A stretch of DNA of 64,000 nucleotides. Origin: Anadara kagoshimensis (Eukaryota; Mollusca; Bivalvia; Arcoida; Arcidae). Location of the stretch: positions 8,090,482 to 8,154,481 of the forward strand of contig CM037866.1 in NCBI GenBank assembly GCA_021292105.1. The letters run 5' to 3'. The notes under the pieces were generated by a model. It made no database searches. It was not told the origin of the DNA and saw only the letters and a list, made by a program, of their open reading frames with translations. Within the stretch, counting starts at the first letter, position 1; each line of letters opens with the position of its first letter. Positions 1 to 12,056 of this stretch are shown here, one piece after another. Both the position numbers and the translations under genes were made by a program.

Positions 1-72
1 CATAAATATCACTGGTATTAGGCATGTCACATGGTAAAGTTTTAATATTCATGCACAAGGTAACAGCTCAGT

Positions 73-650
73 CGGTCCCTAAATCTCTTGGCGATGAGCA
101 AAAAGGTCAACCAGAACATTAAGACGCAGCGCCTTGCTGAAGCATTATAGATCAAAAGGTGATTGTCTGGTGACTGTAAATGAAACTTTGATTCAATATC
201 TAGAGCTAGGTAATAAAACCCACAGTCGTCAATGGGTAGGGCCTGGGTACCTTAGGCCAAAGAAGTTCAAGACGCAACCATCTGCTCACAAGGCAATGAT
301 TGTAGTATTTTGGGACGTAAAATATGTCATTTTGTTGGAATTTTTCCCCAAGTGAAGTTCAATAACATAAGTGTACTGAGAACCGCCAGCCACGAAAAAC
401 GCCGAGGTAAATTTCTAAATTTAATTTGCTGCAACAGGACAATGCGAAAGTCCACACTTCCAAAGTTGCAATGAATTCTGTAGAGGAAAACAAATATAAA
501 TTACTACCACATAATATCTCTCCGCCAGAATTAGTTCCTAGAGACTTCTTTCTTTTTTTAATGTTGAAAATTATACCCGTGGGCTTCATTTATAGTCTGA
601 CGAAAAAGTCCGTAAAGACAGTTGGGTCCATTGAAATATTTTCATTTCTT
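73..650 (+). pseudogene. mariner-family transposase remnant
   Basis: Central and C-terminal part of a mariner (DDE/D) transposase, the enzyme that cuts and pastes a DNA transposon. Recognisable blocks in order are a SLGDEQK-like segment near 90, LAEALLEHYRSKGD-like residues near 130-165, QWVGPG and RPKKFKTQPSA near 230-290, VFWD near 310, LQQDNAKVHTSKVA near 426-470, LLPH near 505 and a PRDFFLF block near 538-560. It is broken: the reading frame changes between 355 and 426, and the first catalytic Asp of the usual TVDET motif is Asn here (codon 179-181). The later DN and RD aspartates remain. No terminal inverted repeats were found. Family identity is established from these motifs; the copy is dead. 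Confidence 0.85.
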
Positions 651-1549
651 GGCTGATGGCACTTGAACACTTTTGGTTTAAATGCATCACACTAGAGGGC
701 CAATTACATCAAAAAGAAAGGTAGATCTCAGCTAGATCTGTTACTTACTTATTGACCCCCTTTTGTAAAATTAACGAGTTTTGGGTAGCCAGAAATTAGT
801 TTTAGCTCACATTATACAATGTTGTAAAATTAAGTGAACTAAAACAAAACTCTGTCCTGTAACTTAAGATAGTACTAGTTCAATATCTGCAAGCGTTTAG
901 AAAAAGTATGGGAAACTGCAATTTGAAGAAGTTTTCTAAGTCCATGTCCGATAAATTCATAAAAAATCAATGAACCAGAACAAAACTAAAACTGAAACTC
1001 ACATACCAAATATTAGTTCAATATCTACAGGCATTTGGGAAAACAGTCTAGAAAACTCATTTCTGTCCACCTTCCCGTATGCATGCCTGTCCCATCAACA
1101 ATCAATTCAATTCAATTCGAGTTCAAATTTCATTGTAACTCAACTAAAAATGACGAGATGTGAGGCAGTTCATAACCAATATCGTACACTAGTATTCATT
1201 AAAATAACACAATCACAATGTCCCCATTTTGATAGGTATGGTGTTGTGAAGTGATAAAGTTTAGGTAACCTTCTTTTGTACCCCAAAACACTAATTATTT
1301 GTATTTTTGCACAGAATGGTTCACAAAATAGCTTGATTTTTCCGTGTTTAGGAGTTTTATGTGGTTAAGAAATTTTCTTTACTAGGGGTTACAAATTGAA
1401 GTCCTTTCGAGTCATAACACCCTGTAAGAATAATTTCATTGCTATCAAGGATTTCAGTTTTTAGATGATGCATGAAACTGAAGTCCTCAAATAAAATATC
1501 GGCAATGACTAGTAGAGCTTCCCATGGCATATTAAGAATTCGAGTCTGA
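651..1549. other. AT-rich stretch, nothing recognised
   Basis: No exon with convincing splice sites, RNA gene or known repeat was recognised. Short open frames here have no family motifs and are treated as chance. Confidence 0.5.
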
Positions 1550-1870
1550 CAGACAATAGTAGTCGAGTAGGCATTTTACGAACCTAGAAATGTTCATTCC
1601 TATGAAGTTTTTTTGCTGTTTTGTTTTCCTCATGGGTCCTTGAACAAAACTAACTTAGTTGCCCTTCGGGCAAATTTGGGCAACTTGCACAATATACATA
1701 AATACAAAATGGCCGCCAAACTTGAAATTGAAGTACATACTGCGATATAAAATATCTTACAATAGCTTGTAATATATCTTTTTACATGTTTTCAGGTATG
1801 AGAAACCCATTTCTGGTGGTATTTTTTACATACGGAACACTTAACTCGCAAAAATAAGCTATAAATCCAA
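1550..1870 (+). repeat. dispersed repeat, copy A (inverted relative to 4880-5185)
   Basis: Shares ordered blocks with the reverse complement of 4880-5185: a tagtcgagt block, an acctagaaatgtt block, cctatgaagtttttttgc, a GTTGCCC...GGGCAA stem-like block, and ctacaatagcttgtaatata. Similarity is patchy with indels. It could be two copies of one dispersed element or the decayed ends of one larger element; no protein is encoded. Confidence 0.6.
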
Positions 1871-2567
1871 GATGACCGACGGATGTCATCTTGAAATATC
1901 GATTTTATACAAAAAAAATTATAATAGACTGCAATATACAAGTGTATCTTTGTAGGGATATTTAGGCATGGGCAATTCAATTCTGGCATCAGTTTTACAT
2001 TAAATATCATCATATCTATAATGACTGACCATATGTGTCAAATAACTATTCACCCTAGGATAGCCATGGGTAATCTCATTTTTGTGTAAAAAATTAAACA
2101 CTCTCTTTCTCCAGAACAGTTAAAAATATGTACAGGGTTTAGCTTTTAAGGCAAACATGTCATTGTGTGGTGCACTTATGATTTTGTGCCTTACATTGAC
2201 AAAACATGACAAAAAAGTTCTTGTGGCACCAGGTATCCTTTCACTATAACATGTGATGAGAATCGATCTTTGAATTTCAATCCGAAGTCTGTTATCATTT
2301 CATACTGTTTAGGAGCATCTTGACCGCGGTACCCTTTCACAAAATTAAATAAAGGTGAGACAGCAGTAAATAGTGTTTGAAACAGATCAGAACTATTAGG
2401 CTTTGATGAAGAGCCCGAGGAAACGTCACAATCTTTCCTGCTGACTGGCCATACAGAAAAAAGAATGGTTCAGATCCCATTAAGTTATTTTGTGATCTTT
2501 GTTAACCAGAACTTCAGCTAAATGAGGAGAAAAGAAGTTTGTAATTAGGATGCAGTATCACAACCAC
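1871..2567. other. AT-rich stretch, nothing recognised
   Basis: No gene, RNA or repeat structure recognised. Confidence 0.45.
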
Positions 2568-2910
2568 TAAGAACATGCATGCCTGGCAGCTCAAGATATC
2601 TCGAACGAAGATCATGCCCCTAAGAGCATGCACGCTTGATCGTTCAAGACATCTCGAACCAAGACCATATAAAATGCATGTCTGGCAGTTCAAGACATCT
2701 CAAACCAAGTCCATGACACATAAAATGCATACCTGGCAGTTCAAGACATCTCAAAGCAAGACCATGACACTAAGAGCATGCATGTCTGGCAGTTCAAGAC
2801 ATCTCGAACAAAGACCATGACACTGAGAGCATGCATGCCTGGCAGTTCAAGACATCTCAAACCAAGACCATGGCACTTAAAGCATGCATGCCTGGCAGTT
2901 CAAGACATGG
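2568..2910 (+). repeat. 53-bp minisatellite, about 7 units
   Basis: Units centre on a core CTGGCAGTTCAAGACATCTC followed by AAACCAAGACCATGACAC and GAGCATGCATG. The TCAAG anchor recurs at 2591, 2644, 2690, 2741, 2794, 2847 and 2900, giving spacings of 53, 46, 51, 53, 53 and 53. Because 53 is not a multiple of 3, the open frames across it are artefacts of repetition. Confidence 0.9.
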
Positions 2911-4879
2911 TTTGTTGCATTGATGTTCAAAACTTCTATCCTATCACTCCATCTGTACATCACATTGTTTTAATGCTTATACGCCCAATACACTAGGAAA
3001 ACAAAAACAGCTGTGTCGTCAATCAGCACACAAATGCTATCATGACCTGTTTTTGCAGTTAGGAGACATAAACGATACCATAGTTATGCCGGATTCATCA
3101 TGGCCAAATCCACAACCGTATACATATTGTTGTGTTGTTTCCTCTGTCCTGGTCCTTGGAAGATATGAGGTGGTATTTGTCACAAAAACAAGATTTTCTT
3201 TGACGTGTCTGGGTACCAATACGACCTTTTTTGGATTGATGCAATGAAATCTGATGGGTTATCGCCATATGATCAAGGGATGCGGTAGAAAAACTGATTC
3301 ATGGTAATGTGAGTTTTGGGTGAACTAACCCAAAAAAACGAATTGACTATAGCTGCCTTCATGCCTTTCCAATGACAACCATTTTCAACTACTGTCAAAA
3401 AGGAACAGAACCGATATCAAATACAAGCAGAAGCTAAGCTCAAACTGCCCTTGCTGTCCAAACAACGGTAACCAAAGAAACATGTTTCCAAGATTAACAA
3501 CTGGCTTTGTTTTTGCATCTTGACAGCTTCGCTTTGAAACGTATTGCCTTTATAGAACTAATGATGGCATTGAAAAACTCATCAGGTAGACTGGATTGTA
3601 CTTGCATTCCATCTACTCATACATTACAACTGAATCCACCACATTGACACATTTGAAGCAATATTGCGAGCAATTGCCTTTGTTTTCATTTAGATGGAGT
3701 TTGAATAAGCAATAAATTTTGATAACATATATTCAAGGAACACCGAGGATTGAACTCATTGAGTTATGGTCCGTATCACTCTCAGAATATATTCATTCCA
3801 ATCGATCAGAGAAGCACCAATCTACCCACTAAAAGGACCAGGCTAAAGAGTCATGCTTAAAGGGTCATTTTTCAAATTTGATAGCAGTTTGTTATCCAAA
3901 CTGGTTAGCCAAGACAACATCCTAATAATCACCTTGGTGTCGACATGCAAGATCTTTGACAGGACACGCATGTGTTTATAGCAGACACTGAGAAAGTTTG
4001 CCAGCACATTGTACATGTCCAGCATCCAATAAAATTATGTGTTGGGTGTGTTAATCATGATACAAATAGTTTTGATGGTAGACATTGCAGGGGTTTTATT
4101 TTCTGTGGTCCAGTATAATTTAAAAGTGAAACAGCATTGTCAGATCTAGATGTTAGATGTTGCTTAATGGTAACTTGGGTAAGTTGAGACACCAAAAGTA
4201 AGCCAAATCTAGACTGTGCACTACCTTTTTACTTATACCACATGAATGAAAATGGAAGTCTGTAGTTATAGCGTGTGTCTTATAGCGGCCATTTGGAGTG
4301 GAAATAGTAGATCAAAATATCAAAACTATCATAAAACCAAAAAGATGAGTTCTACTGTTTAACTCAAGCCAACCAATTTGTGGAAGGTTGCGCATTATCA
4401 GTGATAGATTTTGCTGCAGATTACCAAAACCAAAATACTTCATTATATGACGTAATGTATCAATGTTCATGTAAAAATCGAATCAATTCACTGCTTCCAA
4501 ACTTATTATTTAGTTTGATAAAAAGTCCTAGTATTGTTTGGTTTTCATTCGTGGTAATATATATAGTGACTGGATTAACTATGATAGCAATAATGTGGCT
4601 TTGAAAACTTCTTCGTTGCATACTTGCTTTAAAAGAAACCTTAGCAATTGGAACTAGCCTTTACGCTAGATTTAGTAAAGCTGAAATCACTTAGATCATG
4701 TTTTAATTTCTTATTAAAAGGAATTGTTGGAACCTCATTTATGCCCTTTAAATCAAAATGTATCAAGATGTATGGTTAAGTTATGCAGCATTGAATGTGA
4801 TATGCTGAGTTACATCTAATAATAAAAAACCTGTTACTTCTACCCTTGTCTGGTCAAAATTGTTAATATATACGTTTAA
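2911..4879. other. non-coding stretch, nothing recognised
   Basis: Roughly 2 kb without a recognisable exon, RNA gene or repeat. An open frame of 74 codons at 4380-4604 has a hydrophobic C-terminal stretch, but no family motif or splice context supports it. Confidence 0.45.
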
Positions 4880-5185
4880 ATTGCCCCAAATGTTAAAAAC
4901 AACAACGGAAATGAGTTCCTCATCCCTTAAACATACAAAACGGTATATTACAAGCTATTGTAGAACAATTCTTACGAAAGATAGATTTTCAATATGGCGT
5001 CAGGCAGCCATCTTGGATATATGCAAATTATGCAATTTGCCCAATGTTGCCTGTAGGGCAACTAACCTAATTTTACTCTAGGGACCCTATAGAATACAAA
5101 ACTGCAAAAAAACTTCATAGGAAAAAACATTTCTAGGTTCAAGTATTGAGTATATGGGAGTGTCAACTCGACTATAGTGATAGTG
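4880..5185 (-). repeat. dispersed repeat, copy B (inverted relative to 1550-1870)
   Basis: Reverse complement of the blocks described for 1550-1870, including gcaaaaaaacttcatagg, aacatttctaggt and the GCCTGTAGGGCAAC stem-like block. Together the copies bracket about 3 kb. Confidence 0.6.
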
Positions 5186-7074
5186 ATATCATTTAATGTA
5201 ACATGAGCCGACAAAGTTGTCAACAACTGTAGACACTTAAGGCTAAATGTTGCCTCTAAAACAGGTGATGGCTTGTTCGAAAAAGTTTAATAAAAATATG
5301 TCGAATGGTGTGAAAATTATGGAATTAACATGATATTGGGACAAGTGTATATGTCATGTGCTACTTTTTTATAAAATAATGCATTTGAAAGTACATCTAT
5401 ATATTATTTTATAAAAATTCAAAAGTAGAGTACATCCTAGTGTATGGCCCATAAACTTTTACAGAGGATATAATTGCGTTAGTGTAAAAAAAGGTTAAAC
5501 TTTACAGAGGACTTTATAAATATTGTCGCCAAGATGGCTTGCTGGCTATCACACAAAAGATGAAAATGCGTACTTACATTATATACAAATTTATTTACAT
5601 CATTGTACACAATAGTATATACATGTCTGACACTACATGCACTTCTGTCTAGTGCAAAATTGTTTAATATGAATATTACTGTCCACTACTGACCACTACT
5701 GTCCATTACACAGATATACATAACTGCCACAAATGGCTACCATAATGGTCCATACTTAAATGGTACGTAAAAGGTCCTAGCAAATGGTCCAAGCTTCAAT
5801 GGTACATAAGAGGACCTACAAAAATATAACCACCAAATTTTGCAGTTTGCAAAGGAAATTAGTACTACAATAACTCACACATAATAATGCTGTTATATGA
5901 AATAACTTGTGTCCAAGATAGAAGTAACAATTACATAATATAATTTTAATTACATTTCAAATTCAATTTAATAAAAGAAACAGGTGCAAATCTAAAATGC
6001 TTTATAAAACTTGAATATTCAGGAACATAGTCATGCTTGCAAATAGCCATTAATGTGTATTTACCTCTGAAGTCCACTCCTCTGCACACAGCACAACATG
6101 CACTTATGCAATATATATACTGAACAATACACTTTCAATACAAATCATCTAAACAAAATGGTGTTTGAAAAAAACACATGTACACTGTCAGTGTCCCAAA
6201 CCAGAACTGACCACATGGCCTACAGGTACACTCTACCTGTCTGTATACAGGTATTACTACTAATTATCAGGGGTATGATGTGTATTGCTACCACACAAAG
6301 GGGTACACAATGGGCTAATTGCTAACTGACCACAACACTACCTTAAATCAACATACCAGCTATATACACAACTCTACCTGGCTTTTTTTAAAAATTATTT
6401 TTGTTAAATATATAATAAAACCATGGATATTCACATTAAATGTTACAAATATACAAAGTAAATATATAACAATTATTTAAGCTATTTAATATTTTGAATC
6501 ACTCACTAGCCAGGTGAGCATAACAGGCAATTTGTGTCTCTTGTTTTAAAGTGTATTTATACAGGCATCTACCTGTATTTCTACCTATTTTATACAGTAT
6601 AAGGTAATAATCATCCATGTAATCAAATTAGCATGATATAATTTAATTGTTTGTAAAGTTTCAAACATTCTAATGCAAAATTTCTTTAATTAATTCAGAT
6701 AAAACTAAATCACATTATGGACTGTTGTATTTGGACATTTTATTTCGGCAGTAATTAACAAAAATCATATATTTTGTTGTCAATTTTGAATGAATTCTAT
6801 ATACATTAATGATTTAAAAATTGTTAAAACCAAATAACAGAATTTGAAAAGGTTTTATTTAAATTTGGACTTAAGGGGCAATGGAGATGAATTTAAATTA
6901 CTACAGTAACAACATTTAAGCAATAAATCAGCATGAATGTCCACCTCATACAATGTGGACAGAAAGTAATTGTGTTTCCATTTCAGTTGGGAAGTGGATA
7001 GTAATCCCAGTATTTTGTGTTCAATTTATTTGACATTACCGTTAGGGGGGAAATTTTCGGCCTTGTTTATAAAG
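5186..7074. other. AT-rich stretch with short AATGGTCC reiterations
   Basis: No gene recognised. Around 5700-5825 the words aatggtcc and aatggtac recur several times with spacing of roughly 20-35 bases. The rest is unremarkable AT-rich sequence ahead of the 29-bp satellite. Confidence 0.45.
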
Positions 7075-8970
7075 TGTATTGATTTAAGACACTTCATGGA
7101 TGATAATATTGATTGAGACACTTGTTGAATGATAATATAGATTGAGACCCATGTTGAACTATTATATAGACACTTGTTGAATGATAATATAGATTGAGAC
7201 ACTTGTTAAATGATAAAAGATATTGAGACTCTTGTTGAGAGATAATATTAATTGAGACACTTGTTAAACGTTATTATAGATTGAGACACTTGTTAAACGT
7301 TATTATAGATTGAGACACTTGTTTAACGATAATATAGATTGAGACACTTGTCGAATGATAATATTGTTTGAGAACTAGTTGAATGATAATATTGACTGAG
7401 ACACTTGTTGAATGATAATATAGATTGAGACACTTGTTGAATGATAATATTGACTGAGACACTTGTTGAATGATAATATAGATGGAGACACTTGTTGAAT
7501 AATAATATCGATTGGAACACTTGTTAAATAAAAATAATGTTGACTGAGACACTTGTTGAATGATAATATTGACTGAGACACTTGTTGAATGATAATATAG
7601 ATTGAGACACTTGTTGAATGATAGTATCGATTGAAACACTTGTCGAATAATAATATTGACTGAGACACTTGTTGAATGATAATAAAGATGGAGACACTTG
7701 TTGAATGATAATATCGATTGAAACACTTGTTGAATGATAATATTGACTGAGACACTTGTTGAATAATAATATCGATTGAGACACTTGTTGAATGATAATA
7801 TCGATTGAAACACTTGTTGAATGATAATATTGACTGAGACACTTGTTGAATGATAATATAGATTGAGACTCTTGTTGAATGATAATATAGATTGAGACAC
7901 TTGTTGAATGATAATATTGACTAAGACACTTGTTGAATGATAATATAGATTGAGACACTTGTTGAATGATAATATTGACTGAGACACTTGTTGAATGTTT
8001 ATATTGACTGAGACACTTGTTGAATGATAATATAGATTGAGACACTTGTTGAATAATTATATAGACACTTGTTAAATAATAATATAGATTAAGACTCTTG
8101 TTGAGAGATAATATTAATTCAGACACTTGTTGAATGTTATTATAGATTGAGACACTTGTTAAACGATAATACAGATTGAAACACTTGTTGAATGATAATA
8201 TAGATTTAGACACTTGTTGAATGATAATATTGTTTGAGAACTAGTTAAATAATAATATTGACTGAGACCCTTGTTGAATGATAATATTGACTGAGACACT
8301 TGTTGAATGATAATATAGATTGAGACACTTGTTGAATGATAATATTGACTGAGACACTTGTTGAATGATAATATAGGTTAAGAGACTTGTTGAATGATAA
8401 TATTGACTGAGACATTTGTTGAATGATAATATTGACTGAGACATTTGTTGAATGATAATATAGATTGAGACACTTGTTGAATGATAATATAGATTGAAAC
8501 ACTTCTTGAATGATAATATTGACTGAGACACTTGTTGAATGATAATATTGACTTAGATACTTGTTGAATGATAATATTGACTGAGACACTTGTTGAATGA
8601 TAATATAGATGGAGACACTTGTTGAATGATAATATCGATTGAAACACTTGTTGAATGATAATATTGACTAAGACACTTGTTGAATGATAATATAGATTGA
8701 GACACTTGTTGAATGATAATATAGATTGAGACACTTGTCGAATTATCATATTGATTAAGACACCTGCTGATTAACAATATTGATTAAGACAGCTGTTGAT
8801 TGACAATATTGATTGAGACAACTGTTAATTGACAATATTGATTGATACAGCTGTTGATTTACAATATTGATCGAGATACCTGTTAATTGACAATATTGAT
8901 TTAGACAGCTGTTGATTGACAATATTGATTGAGACATATGTTGATTAACAATATTGATTGAGACACTTGT
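7075..8970. repeat. 29-bp satellite array, about 65 units, two sequence classes
   Basis: Unit GAGACACTTGTTGAATGATA plus ATATAGATT (29 bases), often alternating with an ATATTGACT variant. It runs nearly uninterrupted from about 7075 to 8750. A second class of the same length, with GACAATATTGATT and CAGCTGTTGATT words, occupies about 8755-8970. The minus strand shows several overlapping long open frames with repeated SILSFNKCL-type peptides. They exist because 3 x 29 = 87 bases lets each frame cycle, so the same peptide family appears in different frames. They are not genes. Confidence 0.95.
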
Positions 8971-9103
8971 ATATTATAGCTTAAACAAAGCTTGTTCGGC
9001 ATGTTGTTGTTTGTCACGAAATTTTCAACTGATATGATACCCAAATTACTATTTTGTAGAGCACGAGTCAAAGTACTTTGATGTTTTATTATTTTTATTT
9101 TAG

Positions 9104-9215
9104 AAAATCAGTATAAAGTCAGGCCTACAAATTGCATAGCTATAAAGGGGTACAATGTTGATGCTTCTACATTAGATCATACAAATGACAAAATAACGCT
9201 ATGGAATAATACAAA
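9104..9215 (+). CDS. ZP gene copy 1, exon joining ZP-N and ZP-C
   Basis: Internal exon, 112 bases, entered in phase 1 after TTTTATTTTAG and left in phase 2 at AAA|GTAAGT. It encodes ...QYKVRPTNCIAIKGYNVDAS...ITLWNNT. It aligns with the exon at 59833-59941 of copy 3 (YVVMPNNCSAI...ILLWSNKT) and the damaged exon at 23973-24094 of copy 2. In the ZP family this segment follows the ZP-N domain and carries a conserved Cys. No upstream exons of this copy were recognised in 1-9100, so the 5' part is either outside the window, too diverged, or absent. Coding assignment is good because both splice phases match the paralogue. Confidence 0.8.
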
Positions 9216-9287
9216 GTAAGTAAGTTTTAAAATATGAAAATAAAAAAGGAAGATTTCAAACATTTAACTAAACCAATGGCATCTACA

Positions 9288-10792
9288 AACAAGAGGCCCA
9301 TGGGCCTTAACGCTCACCTGAAGAAGAGTACATATCTTATGCAGAGGTTCAATGGTCAATGACATTAATAAAAGAGAATATCAAAATTTTCAGCAGTAAG
9401 GGCCAATAATATGCAAGTATTTTTGCAAATTAATTATAATAATTATTATATAAGTATGCTATATATAACATATTTAAAGTCTAGCTACAATATATTATTT
9501 ATAAACAGCTAAAACATCTGTATATTAAAATGTGCATTAGTATTCATTTGCACCTATGACCTTGACCTTTGAACCTATGACCTTCATTCATATATCAAAA
9601 TGATCGATAGGCCAATACCTACAATATTCTAATATACATGCCTATACAAAAAGTTTATAGTTTCTGAGATAATTAACCATTTAAGTATTAGTTTGCATCT
9701 ATGACCTTGACCTTTAAACCTATGAACTTCATTTATATATCAAAATGATTGTTGTGCAAATGCCTACAATATTCTAATATACATGCCTATACAAAAAGTT
9801 TATAGTTTTTGAGATAATTAACCATTTAAATATTCGTTCGCAGCTATGACCTTGACCTTTGAGCCTATGACCTTCATTCATATATCAAAATGATCGTTAG
9901 ACCAATACCTACAATATTCCAATATACATGCCTATACAAAAAGTTTATAGTTTTTGAGATAATTAACCATTTAAGTATTCGTTCGCGTCTATGACCTTGA
10001 CCTTTGAACCTATGACCTTTATCTATATATCAAAATTATCGTTAGGCCAATACCTACAATATTCCAATATACATGCCTATACAAAAAGTTTATAGTTTTT
10101 GAGATAATTAACTATTTTGGTATTCTTGGACATCTGTGACCTTGACCTTTGAACCCATGACCCTGATCTATGTATCAAAATGACCGTCATGTTAATACCT
10201 ACAAATAACTGAAAATCCTACGCCATTTTCACGAGAAATGTTAAAAAAATAGCCAATGTCAAAAACTGGGACATGACCTTGACCTTCGACCTTGACATCA
10301 ATTGGAAGAAAATTGCAAGACAAGATCAACAGTGAAAACTCCATACAATTATCTTCAGCCGTTATGAAGTTATAACAATAAATGTCTCATTTTAAAAATT
10401 ACGTAATTTTACGCAAAAAACGCGTAACCTATTTTTCGTCTAATTTTCATGAAAAAAACAATTTTAATGTTCCCAGGTATGCTGAATCCAAATATCCAAT
10501 CAAAATTTGCCTGCACCTTTTGGATTCAGAGAAGAAGATTTTTTTGTCTTTTTGCTATTTTTAGTAACAGCGGCCATCTTGTTGGGCGTGGCCAAACCCC
10601 GAACACAATTTTGAAAGGCTGCTACCCAGGCATGATAATCACTAAGTTTCATCAAATATGGCCCAGTAGTTTTGGAGGAGAAGATTAAAATGTAAAGTTT
10701 ACACACGACGGACGACGCACGACGCACGACGGACGACGGACGGTGATAGATTGCAATAGCTCATCTGAGCCTTTGGCTCAGGTGAGCTAAAA
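9288..10792. mobile_element. non-autonomous element with 145-bp internal repeats
   Basis: Left end carries a GGCCCATGGGCC palindrome followed by CGCTCACCTGA. Right end carries TCAGGTGAGC preceded by a GAGCCTTTGGCTC palindrome, so a 10-base inverted match (GCTCACCTGA/TCAGGTGAGC) lies at both ends, each beside a short hairpin. Internally there are five 145-bp units (9558-10200), a non-repetitive stretch and a GACGGACGACG-rich block at 10705-10742. No transposase frame exists. I recall similar ends as common in mollusc genomes. Class (DNA transposon, MITE-like or Helitron-like) is unresolved. It lies in the copy 1 ZP intron just after the 9104-9215 exon. Confidence 0.7.
9540..10200 (+). repeat. 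five 145-bp tandem units with TGACCTTGACCTTTGA core
   Basis: The GACCTTGACC anchor recurs at 9558, 9703, 9848, 9993 and 10138, exactly 145 apart each time. Each unit also contains atatatcaaaatga, taatacctacaatatt (or close), acatgcctatacaaaaagt and gagataattaacca. The fifth unit is diverged. Read on the minus strand, the core contains AGGTTCAAAGGTCA and TCAAGGTCA words. Confidence 0.9.
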
Positions 10793-12056
10793 ATGAACAA
10801 CAAGAAAACGATATTCAATATATGTTTTTAAGCGATTTGTAAAGTATGAATGTACCTTAAGAAGTTAAGTAGTAGATGTTGCACTTACCATAAAAACGAA
10901 AGAAAACAGGTGAAAAGGGCAGAACAAATAAGGTCACAACACAAATTAACACCCTGACATTTATTTGTAAAATTTCTGATAACCAAGTATATATTTATCG
11001 TACTCTTTTTTTTGCTTAACGTAATGTTATTCTTAACAACCAATTAGAGTCACATTTCAGAAATTCAAATCGGCTTTAGATTGCATATCTGATACCATAA
11101 CTTGTGTATTTAATAATTTGTTTTATCGCGTATGTTTGTACTAATAGTATTATAGGGTTATTGAACTGATATTGTGAAATATTGTCGCGAGTTGACTCGA
11201 CATTTGCACGAGCTTGTGAATAATACTATAGATTGAGACACTTGTTAAAAGATAGAATAGATGGAAACAATATCAGTCAATAACCCTTTTAATATATAGC
11301 AAAATAAATTCCGTTTTCTTCCGTGAAATAAATTATCTAAAATACCATTTTGTCGCGCAATACATAAATACCACACCAATTCTTGTAAATTATAATATAA
11401 GTACAACAACTCAGCGATGACGTCTACAACAATCATATGACGTCATAATCGACAGCGTCATGTGACAAAGCGTGAAGTATGAATAAAAATGATTCGAGAA
11501 ACCTCGGACTTGAACAAAGTTAGCGTGCAAATATCGATATTAATTGCACGTTAAAACCTCGAGATTTATCATTTAATTTCTATGCGAAACATATTGATAT
11601 AATAATATACAATAATTGCCCTCTAGGTATGTGGACATCCAGAATTGTTACCCGACTGATGGGTTGTCACCCGAAAGGGCAATTATTATTTTATTATTTC
11701 GAAACAAAGCTTACCATGTAAAATGACAAAAACAATATATATTTTTAAATTAAATGCTGACAGTTTACACTTTTAACCATCCTTTACTGGCGCTCGTCTG
11801 CATAGTTTAGATTCCGCAGAATCTAGGTTTACTATTATCAAGATCACATGGCTGTGAGAGGTTGTCACACGCTGACAGTGATTTTTTGGGAAATATCTTA
11901 TTTATTACATATCATGTGATGGAAAAGGTCCAATGAAAAGTGTTTTAATATATGTGAGGTATAATAATAGTACAGTTTATTGTCACCGATGTTAAATTTT
12001 GATTTTAATTTTGTATCTATTATATCTAAACTTTGTTTGAAAAATTTGTTTTGTAG
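10793..12056. other. rest of intron, ZP copy 1
   Basis: Besides the small inverted-repeat element, a second inverted pair AATAATTGCCCT (11610-11622) and AGGGCAATTATT (11675-11688) forms a weak hairpin of about 80 bases. No exon recognised. Confidence 0.5.
11154..11287. repeat. small inverted-repeat element holding one 29-bp satellite unit
   Basis: Arms AGGGTTATTGAACTGATATTG (11154-11174) and its near reverse complement at 11268-11287 enclose about 93 bases. Inside, at about 11228-11254, lies ATAGATTGAGACACTTGTTA, a single isolated copy of the 29-bp satellite unit that is tandemly repeated at 7.1-8.97 kb. Confidence 0.75.

Noticed and set aside
2400-2450. TTTGATGAAGAGCCCGAGGAAACGTCAC as a hammerhead
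   Set aside because: It has a TGATGA and GAAAC, but no paired stem I, no cleavage triplet at the right place, and none of the family flank.
4380-4604. 74-codon frame with hydrophobic C-terminus
   Set aside because: No signal peptide, family motif or splice sites; typical chance frame in AT-rich DNA.
7274-8937. Overlapping minus-strand open frames up to 237 codons with SILSFNKCL repeats
   Set aside because: They are produced by a stop-poor 29-bp satellite cycling through all three frames; the same peptide family appears in several frames and there is no start, splice or composition support.
7075-8970. Possible CRISPR array (29-bp direct repeats)
   Set aside because: Units are contiguous with no unique spacers, and the setting is eukaryotic.
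1-9103. 5' exons of ZP copy 1
   Set aside because: Candidate stretches such as GGAGATGAATTTAAATTA near 6885 hit stops at once and lack splice sites; nothing supportable was found.
11615-11690. Inverted repeat AATAATTGCCCT/AGGGCAATTATT as a transposon
   Set aside because: Arms of about 12 bases are too short in AT-rich sequence to claim an element; kept only as a note in the intron entry.
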